A DNA stretch of 64,000 nucleotides from OFTM10 sp964344055 (GTDB lineage: Bacteria; Actinomycetota; Acidimicrobiia; Acidimicrobiales; Aldehydirespiratoraceae), in contig CAYFLT010000015.1 of NCBI GenBank assembly GCA_964344055.1, positions 4,788 to 68,787 of the forward strand, written 5' to 3'. The stretch's first letter is position 1; each line of letters begins with the position of its first letter. Made by a program: the position numbers and the translations under genes. The notes under the pieces were generated by a model that saw nothing but the letters and a program-made list of their open reading frames with translations, did not search any database and was not told the DNA's origin. This document shows positions 1-6,994 of the stretch, in pieces.

Positions 1-2
1 AC

Positions 3-1124
3 GACGTTCCCAACTACGACGGCTACGGCGGTTACATGGCGCGCCTCGAGGAGCAGCCTCCCGGTGTGAACATCGGGGTCCTGGCCGGCCACGGCACGAT
101 CCGGGCGGCCGTGGTCGGCAACGAGCAGCGGGCCCCGAGCGACAACGAGATGGAGACCATGCGAGCACTGGTCGCCGAGGCGGTGGACGCCGGCGTGCTC
201 GGGCTCTCCACCGGCCTGATCTACGAGCCTGGGCGCTACGCGGCCACCGAGGAGATCATCGAGCTTGCGTCGGTCATGCGAGGCACTGGTGCTCTCTACG
301 CCACCCACATGCGCGACGAAGGCGCCGGCCTCCTCGACTCGGTGCACGAGGCGCTGAAGATCGGGCGTGATGCCGGCGTGCCGGTCCAGATCTCCCACCA
401 CAAGGTCACCGGTCGGGCCAACTGGGGGCTCGTCGCCGAGTCCCTGCGCCTGATCGAGGAGGCTCGCGAGCAGGGGCAGGTCGTGAACGCGGACCAGTAT
501 CCGTACACGGCAGGGAGCACGATCCTCCAGGCGGTACTCCAGAACGAGATGTTCGACGATCCCGACGACATCGTGGTCGCCGCGTGCGCCGAGAATCCGG
601 CCTGGGAGGGCCGGTCCCTCGGCGAACTGGCCAGGGAGTGGGACGTCACGCCCGCCGTCGCGGGATCGCGGATCCTCGACACCGACTCGGGAACCACGGT
701 CATCCTCCATTCGATGTGTGAGCCGGACGTCGAGACCGTCCTGGCCCATCCGTCGACGATGATCGGCTCCGATGGCCTCCCCACCCTGGAGGGCCGTCCC
801 CATCCGCGCCTCTACAACACGTTCGCCCGAGTACTCGGCCACTACAGCCGTGAGCGTGGGGTCCTGCCCATGGCCGAGGCCATCCACCGAATGTCCGGCT
901 ATCCGGCCGACGCCTTCGGCCTCGTCGACCGAGGCGTCATCCGCCCCGGGGCCTTCGCGGACCTGGTGGTGTTCGATCCCGACGCGGTGATCGACCGGGG
1001 CACGTTCACCGACCCGAACCGGTACCCGGAGGGGATTACCCGGGTGTTGGTCAACGGTGTCGAAGTGGTGTCGGGAGACCAGCACTCGGGAGCATTCCCC
1101 GGGAGGGTTCTCCGACGGGGGTGA
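3..1124 (+). CDS. N-acyl-D-amino-acid deacylase / D-aminoacylase family amidohydrolase (5' truncated)
   Basis: This metal-dependent amidohydrolase is expected to remove N-acyl groups from D-amino acids in the cytoplasm. The reading frame is open to the left edge, so the N-terminus with the first HxH metal motif lies outside the window; 373 residues are visible. Family motifs present are GHGTIR, GLSTGLIYEPG, THMRDEG, ISHHKVTG (metal ligand His) and IGSDGLP, which carries the likely catalytic Asp. The C-terminal stretch RGVIRPGAFADLVVFDP is the typical beta-sandwich end of amidohydrolases. It ends 41 bp before the DUF3566 gene on the same strand. The family call is firm; the exact substrate is not known. 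Confidence 0.85.
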   Translation, partial: DVPNYDGYGGYMARLEEQPPGVNIGVLAGHGTIRAAVVGNEQRAPSDNEMETMRALVAEAVDAGVLGLSTGLIYEPGRYAATEEIIELASVMRGTGALYATHMRDEGAGLLDSVHEALKIGRDAGVPVQISHHKVTGRANWGLVAESLRLIEEAREQGQVVNADQYPYTAGSTILQAVLQNEMFDDPDDIVVAACAENPAWEGRSLGELAREWDVTPAVAGSRILDTDSGTTVILHSMCEPDVETVLAHPSTMIGSDGLPTLEGRPHPRLYNTFARVLGHYSRERGVLPMAEAIHRMSGYPADAFGLVDRGVIRPGAFADLVVFDPDAVIDRGTFTDPNRYPEGITRVLVNGVEVVSGDQHSGAFPGRVLRRG

Positions 1125-1148
1125 AGGGGTCGTTTGCGTCGCGTCCCG

Positions 1149-1154
1149 TACACT
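1149..1154 (+). promoter_or_regulatory. possible -10 hexamer TACACT for the DUF3566 gene
   Basis: TACACT fits TANNNT and lies 11 nt before the chosen ATG, slightly farther than in the other leaderless-type starts of this window. It overlaps no coding sequence. No clear Shine-Dalgarno stands before the ATG. Confidence 0.35.
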
Positions 1155-1165
1155 GCTCTCTGCCC

Positions 1166-1996
1166 ATGAGCGAACTCCCCGAGATCGACGACTCGGCGTT
1201 CACGCTCGCATCCGGCGAGGAGCTGCTTCTTCCCGGTGACGAGGACGTGGCGGCCGACCCCACCGGCGCGGTGCCGGTTGCCGCCCCGGCTGACCCTCTC
1301 GCGCCGGCCCCGGTGGGACCGCCACCGGGAATGCCACCCGGGATGATGCGCCCCGCCGTGGCCCGCCCCACGTGGCGGGATCGCCGCACGGCCGGTCGGC
1401 TCCGGGCCCGCAAGGTGCGTCGCTTGGTCCGCCACGTGGAGCCGTGGTCGGTCCTCAAGATCTCCTTGATCTTCTACTTCTGCCTCTGGGTGATCATGCT
1501 CATCGCCGGCGTGATCCTGTGGCGGTTGGCCGTCAGCACCGGCACCATCGACAATGTGGAGAAGTTCGTCACCGAACTCTTTGCGTTGGAGAGCTTCACC
1601 TTCAACGCCGATCAGATCTTCCGGGCGTCCGCCATCGGTGGGCTTGTGCTGGTGGTGTTCGGTGCCGGATTCACGGTCCTGATGGCCGTGTTGTTCAACC
1701 TGATCAGCGACATCACGGGTGGCATGCGCTTCACCGTGGTCGAGGAGGAGACGGCTCGCCCGAGACCGAAGCGACTTCGGCCCCGGCGCGGTCTGGTGGC
1801 CCGGGCCGCGAGCGCGGTCGCACCGTCGGCGCCGCCGGTTGCCGAGCTTCCGCCGCAGCCGATGACCGATCTGATGGCGGCTGCCGATCAGCCGATCAGT
1901 GAAGACGAGATCCCGCTCCTCACCACCGCGAGCGACCTCGAATCGGACGCCGACACTGACGCAGAAGAGGTGGCGACCACCCCACCCGACCGATAG
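1166..1996 (+). CDS. DUF3566 domain membrane protein
   Basis: This 276-aa membrane protein has a proline/alanine-rich cytoplasmic N-terminus (residues 1-90), a first transmembrane helix at about 100-119, a second at about 152-178, and a charged C-terminal tail. The segment RRLVRHVEPWSVLKISLIFY and the following glycine-flanked helix match DUF3566, an actinobacterial family of unknown function. The family usually sits between gyrA and tRNA-Ile; here the tRNA is present but a D-aminoacylase stands in gyrA's place. ATG 1166 was chosen over GTG 1121, which would overlap the upstream stop, because the family starts near this point and a TACACT hexamer precedes it. Confidence 0.85.
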   Translation: MSELPEIDDSAFTLASGEELLLPGDEDVAADPTGAVPVAAPADPLAPAPVGPPPGMPPGMMRPAVARPTWRDRRTAGRLRARKVRRLVRHVEPWSVLKISLIFYFCLWVIMLIAGVILWRLAVSTGTIDNVEKFVTELFALESFTFNADQIFRASAIGGLVLVVFGAGFTVLMAVLFNLISDITGGMRFTVVEEETARPRPKRLRPRRGLVARAASAVAPSAPPVAELPPQPMTDLMAAADQPISEDEIPLLTTASDLESDADTDAEEVATTPPDR

Positions 1997-2010
1997 CGTG
2001 ATCGCCTCAC

Positions 2011-2084
<74 letters not shown>

Positions 2085-2130
2085 CGCTCCCGTGTTCTAG
2101 GCCCGTACTGACGGGCGCCGGAGGGTACTG

Positions 2131-2283
2131 ATGGGCGGAGGACTCCTCACCCTGGTTCGCCGGGCGCTCGTGGCGTTGGGTGCAGGCATCGCGGTGGCTG
2201 CCGCCATTCGGGTTCGCGGCAGTGGTGGCATCCCTCCCCAAACCGGAGGGTGGCGAGAACTGCGCGGCGACGATCTCTCGTGA
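2131..2283 (+). CDS. small single-pass membrane peptide, 50 aa
   Basis: A short reading frame starts at ATG 2131 with the Shine-Dalgarno-like GGAGG at 2120-2124. The peptide has a basic, hydrophobic N-terminal helix (LLTLVRRALVALGAGIAVAA) and a tail ending GGWRELRGDDLS. Small one-helix proteins with a C-terminal Trp/Asp-rich tail occur next to the gyrA/tRNA-Ile region in other actinobacteria (the DLW-39 type), so this could be a distant counterpart. That parallel is inference. The call rests on position, ribosome binding site and hydrophobic pattern only. Confidence 0.45.
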   Translation: MGGGLLTLVRRALVALGAGIAVAAAIRVRGSGGIPPQTGGWRELRGDDLS

Positions 2284-2320
2284 TCTCTCTCGTGACGCCT
2301 CTCGTGAAGCGTTCCCGTCG

Positions 2321-3313
2321 ATGAGCCGAATCGTCCTGTTCGGTGCCGGCGCCACCGGCGCAAGGGTCGCCCGCCAGCTCCGATCGAGTGGTCGCGTCGA
2401 CGTCGTCGAGATCCGCGACCCTGATCCGGTCCGACTGGACCGGCTCATCAGCTCACTTGGTACGGGGGCCGAGCGGGGCGTCGGTCGCCGGTTGGACGAG
2501 GACGTGTCGGGGGTCGTGGTGGCCACCCCGTCGGGGAGTCAGGTGGCGCTGGCCCGACGCGCCGTGCATGCCGGCGTGCCCGTGGTGACCACGTCGAACC
2601 AGACATCAGAGGTACGCCGCCTCCTCGATCTCGATCAGGAGGCCGGCTATCACGGAGTACCGGCGGTGGTCGGGGCCGGATTCATGCCCGGCCTGACCTG
2701 CCTGCTCGCGCGCCACGGTGCACGCGAGTTCGACGAGGTCGACGAGATCCATGTCGCGAAGGTTGGCACCGGAGGACCGTCGTGTGCCCGCCAGCACCAT
2801 CGGGCCCTGAGCACCCGCGGCCTGGACTGGCGAGATGGCCGTTGGGCCCGTCGGGCCGGTGGCTCCGGTCGCGAGCTCGCCTGGTTCCCCGATCCGGTCG
2901 GAGGCCGGGATTGCTACCGGGCCGCGTTGCCCGACGCCCTGCTTCTCGTGCCCAACTTCGAAGGGGTGCAGCGGGTGACCGCCCGTCAGGCCGCCACCCG
3001 AAGGGATCGCCTGACCGCCCCGCTCCCGATGCTGCGCCGGCCACACCCCGAGGGGGGAATCGGGGGCGTCCGGGTGGAATTGCGGGGCCGGGTGGGGGTC
3101 GAGAGACGGGTGATCGTGCTGGGCGCCATCGAACGACCGGCCGTGGCTGCCGGGGCGATGGCCGCCACCACGATGCTCCACGCCCTGGAAGGCCGCCTTG
3201 GGACCGGCGCATTCGGTCTGGCCAGTGTTGACGACACGGTCGGGATGCTCGGTTCCCTGGCGCGTCGGGGCGTGAAGCCCGTGCGCTTCGAAGGCGTCTC
3301 CACGTTCGTCTGA
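2321..3313 (+). CDS. saccharopine dehydrogenase-like NAD(P)-binding protein
   Basis: This 330-aa protein opens with a Rossmann fold (MSRIVLFGAGATGARVARQL, GxGxxG at residues 8-13) followed by an acidic residue ending strand 2 (VVEIRDPD). VVATPSGSQVALARRAVHAG is typical of the saccharopine dehydrogenase/oxidoreductase NAD-binding domain. The C-terminal half, with GAGFMPGLTCLLAR, looks like the family's second domain. The substrate is unknown. ATG 2321 was chosen because the Rossmann strand begins at residue 4; the frame is open farther upstream, but that stretch lacks family character. A run of CTCGTGA repeats lies just before the start (about 2276-2306). Confidence 0.7.
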   Translation: MSRIVLFGAGATGARVARQLRSSGRVDVVEIRDPDPVRLDRLISSLGTGAERGVGRRLDEDVSGVVVATPSGSQVALARRAVHAGVPVVTTSNQTSEVRRLLDLDQEAGYHGVPAVVGAGFMPGLTCLLARHGAREFDEVDEIHVAKVGTGGPSCARQHHRALSTRGLDWRDGRWARRAGGSGRELAWFPDPVGGRDCYRAALPDALLLVPNFEGVQRVTARQAATRRDRLTAPLPMLRRPHPEGGIGGVRVELRGRVGVERRVIVLGAIERPAVAAGAMAATTMLHALEGRLGTGAFGLASVDDTVGMLGSLARRGVKPVRFEGVSTFV

Positions 3314-3318
3314 ACCGG

Positions 3319-3346
3319 TAAAGGTGGCCGTCCGCTGCGCCGACAA
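3319..3346 (+). promoter_or_regulatory. candidate WhiG/FliA (sigma-28-type) promoter P1
   Basis: TAAAGGTG (3319-3326), 12 nt, then GCCGACAA (3339-3346). This matches the sigma-28/WhiG pattern TAAA-N15/16-GCCGATAA with seven of eight -10 bases. It begins 6 bp after the upstream stop codon and reads toward the sigma factor gene itself. Confidence 0.7.
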
Positions 3347-3401
3347 ATCGATCATGAGCGACGCCGTAATAGGCGAATCAGATCATTTTTCAAGAAATCG
3401 C

Positions 3402-3429
3402 TAAAGGTCTCCGTTGCTCGCGCCGAAAC
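3402..3429 (+). promoter_or_regulatory. candidate WhiG/FliA (sigma-28-type) promoter P2
   Basis: TAAAGGTC (3402-3409), 12 nt, then GCCGAAAC (3422-3429): the same spacing as P1, 83 bp farther downstream and 62 bp before the sigma factor ATG. Between P1 and P2 lies the small inverted repeat CGCC-GTAATA-GGCG (3362-3375). Confidence 0.65.
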
Positions 3430-3491
3430 GATCTCCGCTGGAAGAAGTCGGTGTGTGCCGGCCTCGACAAACCGAGGGAGAGACCAGGGCG

Positions 3492-4442
3492 ATGATTCAG
3501 GGCGACAACGAGCAGCGGATGCGAAGCACCCGAGCCAGCCGGCGACGGGTACGTCCCACCCAGGGAGCAGGGTCCATCGAGGCTGAACTGGCCGAGATGA
3601 TCGAAGACAATCTTCCGCTCGTGAAGCACATCGTCTTCCAGGTCGCCGTGCACTTCCCCCGCCACGTCGACCGCGACGAACTCGCCCGCGCCGGTGCCCT
3701 CGGCCTGGTGGAAGCCGCCCGGCGCTACGACGAAGCCCGCGGCGTGCCGTTCGAACGTTTCGCCGCCCAGCGCATCCGGGGCGCGATCCTCGATGCCGTT
3801 CGGGCCGCCGACTGGGCCCCCCGCTCGGTCCGCAACCTCGCCCGCAAGCTCGAGAACGCCGAGCAGCGTCTCGCCACGGAGCTCGGCCGGGTGCCGAACA
3901 AGGAAGAGATGGCCGAAGCGCTCGGCATGAGCCAGAGCGAACTCGCCCGCCTCCAAGACCGCATGTTCCGCAGTGTGGTGCTCGCCCTCGAACACGAGAC
4001 CGCTGACGAGGTCGAAAAGGACCTGACCCTCGTCGACGTGCTGATCGACGAGAGCTCGATCGAGCCGTCGGCCGAGCTCGAGACCCGCGAACTGCACGGC
4101 TACCTCCGTGACGCGATCGCTCTGTTGCCCGAGCGCCACCGCCTCGTCGTGGTCGGCTACTTCCTCGAGGGCCGGACCTCCCAGGACCTCGCGGACTTCC
4201 TCGGCGTCACCGAGTCACGCATCTCCCAGCTCCGTTCGGAGTCACTGTTGATGCTGCAGGAAGGCATCGAGGCTCAGTACCTGGCCGACCGCCCCGACCC
4301 GTGCGAGGTCACCGGCCGGGTCGCTCGCCGCAAGGCCACCTACGCCAAGGGCATCGGAGAGGCGTCGAAGTTCGCCGATCGGATGGAGCAGATCAACCTG
4401 ATCGAGTCGGATGCCCCCGCCATCGCGGGTCTGAGCTTCTAG
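3492..4442 (+). CDS. RNA polymerase sigma factor, FliA/WhiG (sigma-28) family
   Basis: This 316-aa factor has region 2 at about residues 30-105 (NLPLVKHIVFQVA, DRDELARAGALGLVEAARRY, FAAQRIRGAILDAVRAADW), region 3 at about 110-190 (ELGRVPNKEEMAEALGMS) and region 4 at about 215-270 (LPERHRLVVVGYFLEGRTSQ, helix-turn-helix DLADFLGVTESRISQLRSES). The conserved ADWAPRSVR after region 2 marks the FliA/WhiG/SigB-F group, as opposed to ECF factors. A 40-residue C-terminal extension is present. ATG 3492 has GGGAGAGA about 10 nt upstream; a TTG at 3414 would add 26 unconserved residues and overlap P2. Two sigma-28-type promoters upstream suggest autoregulation. No flagellar genes are in the window, so a developmental or envelope role is equally possible. 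Confidence 0.88.
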   Translation: MIQGDNEQRMRSTRASRRRVRPTQGAGSIEAELAEMIEDNLPLVKHIVFQVAVHFPRHVDRDELARAGALGLVEAARRYDEARGVPFERFAAQRIRGAILDAVRAADWAPRSVRNLARKLENAEQRLATELGRVPNKEEMAEALGMSQSELARLQDRMFRSVVLALEHETADEVEKDLTLVDVLIDESSIEPSAELETRELHGYLRDAIALLPERHRLVVVGYFLEGRTSQDLADFLGVTESRISQLRSESLLMLQEGIEAQYLADRPDPCEVTGRVARRKATYAKGIGEASKFADRMEQINLIESDAPAIAGLSF

Positions 4443-4466
4443 TCCCGACTCGAGAGAACTCCTCAT

Positions 4467-4484
4467 CCGGTCCTGCGGGACCGG
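4467..4484. terminator. GC hairpin after the sigma factor gene, no U-tract
   Basis: CCGGTCC (4467-4473), loop TGCG, GGACCGG (4478-4484): a perfect 7-bp stem 25 bp after the sigma factor stop. No T-run follows, so it is either a weak actinobacterial-style terminator or a structure of another kind. Confidence 0.35.
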
Positions 4485-4501
4485 GTGACCAGGACACCGG
4501 A

Positions 4502-4507
4502 TACTGT
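4502..4507 (+). promoter_or_regulatory. -10 hexamer TACTGT, leaderless-type
   Basis: TACTGT lies 8 nt before the ATG of the DUF3105 gene, and there is no Shine-Dalgarno. The spacing implies transcription starting at or next to the ATG. Confidence 0.55.
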
Positions 4508-4515
4508 GGCGGCCC

Positions 4516-5144
4516 ATGGGTCGCCACAGTTCGGTTTTCCTGGGACGGCTCGTCGTGGTCCTGTTGTTGGCCACGGCGTGCAGTGAATCGCCCGGCGATA
4601 CCGGCGATGCGGCGGCGGACGATGCTCCGATCACCGACCCGGACGGCTGTCCCGAGATCGAGCGGCCCGGTCCCGTGACACTCCAGGCCGGTGTGGTGCA
4701 GTCGATCGAGGTGACCTCGGCAGAGCACGTGATCTGCCCGGTGGCCTACGAGACGAGCCCGCCGACCGGCGGAGATCACTTCCCGGCGTGGCAGAACTGC
4801 GGGTTCTACGCGGCGCCGCTGGTGGACGAGGTGGCGGTGCACTCCCTCGAACACGGCGTGGTGTGGATCTCCTATGCGCCCGATCTCGAGCCGAGCGAAG
4901 TCGACGCCATCGCGGCCTTCGTGAGCACCGATCCACACCTGCTCGCGGCGCCCTATCCCGGCCTCGCCAACCCCATCGTCTTGTCGGCCTGGGAGCGTCA
5001 GGTGGCAGTCGAGCGCATCAGCGATGCCGCGGTCGCCGAATTCATGGACCTGCAGTTGGGTCGACGGTCCCGCACGAGGTGGGTGGAAACGTTGACCTGC
5101 TTGCCCCGCTCTACGACGACGTCATCGAGGACGCCCGCTCCTGA
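4516..5144 (+). CDS. DUF3105 lipoprotein, probably frameshifted near its 3' end
   Basis: The signal peptide is followed by a lipobox (VVVLLLATACSES), so the mature protein is probably attached to the outer face of the membrane. SPPTGGDHFPAWQNCGFY and AVHSLEHGVVWISY, with conserved His and Glu, are DUF3105 hallmarks; the function is unknown. Up to FMDLQL (about 5058) the frame beginning at 4516 is coherent. Afterwards that frame turns arginine-rich and runs to 5196, overlapping the convergent gene by 49 bp. The -1 frame instead reads STVPHEVGGNVDLLAPLYDD and stops at 5144, three bases before the convergent stop. A single lost base at about 5055-5065 would explain this, either as a real mutation or as an assembly error. 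Confidence 0.7.
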
Positions 5145-5147
5145 GCG

Positions 5148-5948
5148 TCAGGGTCGAGGCGACCGGGGGAAGAAGGTCGAAGTGCGCGCGACGTAGTCCT
5201 CGTAGCCCTCACGCCGCCGGTGTAGCCCGCGCTCGAGGATCGGCACTCCGGACACACGGGTCAACAGCACGGTCATGACGAGTGGTCCGACGATGCCCCA
5301 GCGGGCATCGGGCGTGTCGGCGGCGACCAGGAAGATCCCCCACCACACGCAGAAGTCACCGAAGTAGTTCGGGTGTCGGGTGTAGCGCCACAGTCCCCAA
5401 TCCAGGATCTTCCCCTCGCTGTCCGGGTCGGCCTTGAAGCGGGCGAGCTGGGAGTCGCCGACGGTCTCGAAGAAGATACCGATCCCCCACACTGCGACCC
5501 CGACCACGGCGATCGGACGAACCGCGGGCTCGGTCGGGGTCATCGCCAGAAGGACAGGGATGGCCACCACCCAGTTCAGGACCGCCTGGAGGAGAAACAC
5601 GGTGAAGAGGCTGCGGATGGCGAACCCGTCACCCGCCTTGCGGCGCATCGAGGCATACCGATAGTCCTCTCCCTTCGCGCTTCCACGGCGAGGCCAGTGG
5701 TTGCGCCACCAGAGGTAGCCCGTCAGTCGAAGACCCCAGATCGAGACCATCGCGACGACGAGGCCGGATCGGTTGCCGTCACCGTCCCCGACCGCCCACG
5801 CGACCCATGCCGTGAGCACGAACCCGAAGCCCCACGCGACGTCGACGATCGAAGCGTTGCGGAGCGGGAGGCTGATCAGCCACACCACGACCATGAAGAG
5901 GACGATCGCGAGGCCCGCGCTGGCGAGCACATCGGCGTGACTGCTCAC
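5148..5948 (-). CDS. DUF1295 / steroid 5-alpha-reductase-like membrane protein
   Basis: This 266-aa polytopic membrane protein has about six or seven hydrophobic segments. NASIVDVAWGFGFV, LRLTGYLWWRNHWPR, LDWGLWRYTRHPNYFGDF and REGYEDYVARTSTFFP are the DUF1295 signature; the GLWRYTRHPNYFG motif is the NADPH-binding region shared with 3-oxo-5-alpha-steroid 4-dehydrogenases and isoprenylcysteine methyltransferases. GTG 5948 is chosen because it overlaps the TGA of the upstream acyltransferase as GTGA, a classic translational-coupling junction. The two genes therefore form an operon, suggesting a lipid or sterol-like substrate. The reaction is not established. Confidence 0.8.
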   Translation of the reverse strand: MSSHADVLASAGLAIVLFMVVVWLISLPLRNASIVDVAWGFGFVLTAWVAWAVGDGDGNRSGLVVAMVSIWGLRLTGYLWWRNHWPRRGSAKGEDYRYASMRRKAGDGFAIRSLFTVFLLQAVLNWVVAIPVLLAMTPTEPAVRPIAVVGVAVWGIGIFFETVGDSQLARFKADPDSEGKILDWGLWRYTRHPNYFGDFCVWWGIFLVAADTPDARWGIVGPLVMTVLLTRVSGVPILERGLHRRREGYEDYVARTSTFFPRSPRP

Positions 5949-6994
5949 TTCGAGTCCTCGAGCGCCTGCCGCGCATGGAGGTTGGCGTGAATCCATTCAT
6001 CCATCTCGAGCCAGCGGTCGAGCAGCCATGTGTTGACGTCGTGGTCGGACTCGGGCACCGTCGAGCGCTCGTGACGCCAGATCGCGACGTCGATCGTCTT
6101 CGGCGCTGCGATGTTGGCCATGATCTCCTTGAGTGACCCGAAGTGCTCGAGTCCGACATTCGCCATGAACACCACGTCGGCAGAAGGGGCCCCGCGAAGG
6201 AGGATCAGGGTGCCGGCAGGGCGCGGCGGGAGGATGTATCGGAGCCGGCGGGCCTTCTCGGCGAGATCGGGACGGCTCTGCCCGATCCGGTCGGCGGCCC
6301 GGTCACGGCGTTCGGCGGTGAAGAAGGTGCCCTCCGGGAAGATGATCGCGGCGACGGTCTCGTCGATGCCCGCAGCCAGCGCTTCCATGGCGGCGAATTG
6401 GGGCGAGCCGGGTTCCGGTGCACGGTCGAGCCACACCTGAGGGGTCCGGTTGCCCACCAGGTCCATCGCCGGCGCCCACTGGAGTTCCTGCTTCAGGGTG
6501 TAGTTGGGGAATCGTTCGGCCACGGTGCCGACGTACTGGAGGGGCACCAGCGCGTCGACGTGACTCGCGTGACGGGCGATCACGATGGCACCGCCGATTT
6601 CGGTGTCGTCCGGGTCGGGATAGTTGATCCGGACGTTGGCCCAGCGTCGGAAGTTGTCGAGGTGGGAGTTGCACCACCAGAACTCGAGCCGGTAGTTCAC
6701 GGCCAACCAGCGCTCGGGGTCGCGGCCCCCGAGGTGGCGGATCCACAACCACGTACAGCCGAGCATGCCGACGGTCTCGACCCACAGGGAACTCACCACC
6801 AGCATCCACAGTCGCGAAAGCCGTCCCCGCGGGTTCCGTTGGGCGAGGTCGGCCAGGTAGAGCAGCACCACCAGGACCGGGGTGACGACGATCGTTGCCG
6901 CGGCGAGGACGAGGATGACCGGAATCGAGATCGATCGACGGATCGCGGGCCGGGGAAGCGACGACACGGGGAGAGACCGTACTGTGACGCCCAT
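5945..6994 (-). CDS. PlsC-like 1-acylglycerol-3-phosphate acyltransferase family protein
   Basis: This 349-aa membrane acyltransferase has an N-terminal hydrophobic helix (IPVILVLAAATIVVTPVLVV), the catalytic HX4D motif in VIARHASHVDALVPL, and the acceptor-binding FPEGT in AAIIFPEGTFFTAERR. It probably transfers an acyl chain to a lysophospholipid or similar lipid at the inner face of the membrane. The chosen ATG (6994-6992) overlaps the ATG of the divergent acetoacetyl-CoA synthetase gene: the sequence CATG serves both. A start farther in, for example the GTG of VRSLP, would relieve this overlap. It is followed by the DUF1295 gene with a 4-bp overlap. Confidence 0.78.
   Translation of the reverse strand: MGVTVRSLPVSSLPRPAIRRSISIPVILVLAAATIVVTPVLVVLLYLADLAQRNPRGRLSRLWMLVVSSLWVETVGMLGCTWLWIRHLGGRDPERWLAVNYRLEFWWCNSHLDNFRRWANVRINYPDPDDTEIGGAIVIARHASHVDALVPLQYVGTVAERFPNYTLKQELQWAPAMDLVGNRTPQVWLDRAPEPGSPQFAAMEALAAGIDETVAAIIFPEGTFFTAERRDRAADRIGQSRPDLAEKARRLRYILPPRPAGTLILLRGAPSADVVFMANVGLEHFGSLKEIMANIAAPKTIDVAIWRHERSTVPESDHDVNTWLLDRWLEMDEWIHANLHARQALEDSK
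6980..6985 (+). promoter_or_regulatory. -10 hexamer TACTGT, leaderless-type
   Basis: TACTGT is exactly 7 nt before the ATG of acetoacetyl-CoA synthetase at 6993, and there is no Shine-Dalgarno. The hexamer lies inside the first codons of the divergent acyltransferase as annotated. Confidence 0.55.

Noticed and set aside
2276..2306. CTCGTGA repeated three to four times before the NAD-binding dehydrogenase gene
   Set aside because: It overlaps the end of the small peptide gene and is short; spacing (12-13 bp) is suggestive of helical-face binding sites, but nothing else supports an operator.
3362..3375. Inverted repeat CGCC-GTAATA-GGCG as an operator between the two sigma promoters
   Set aside because: A 4-bp arm is too short to support on its own. 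It is noted only as context for the promoters.
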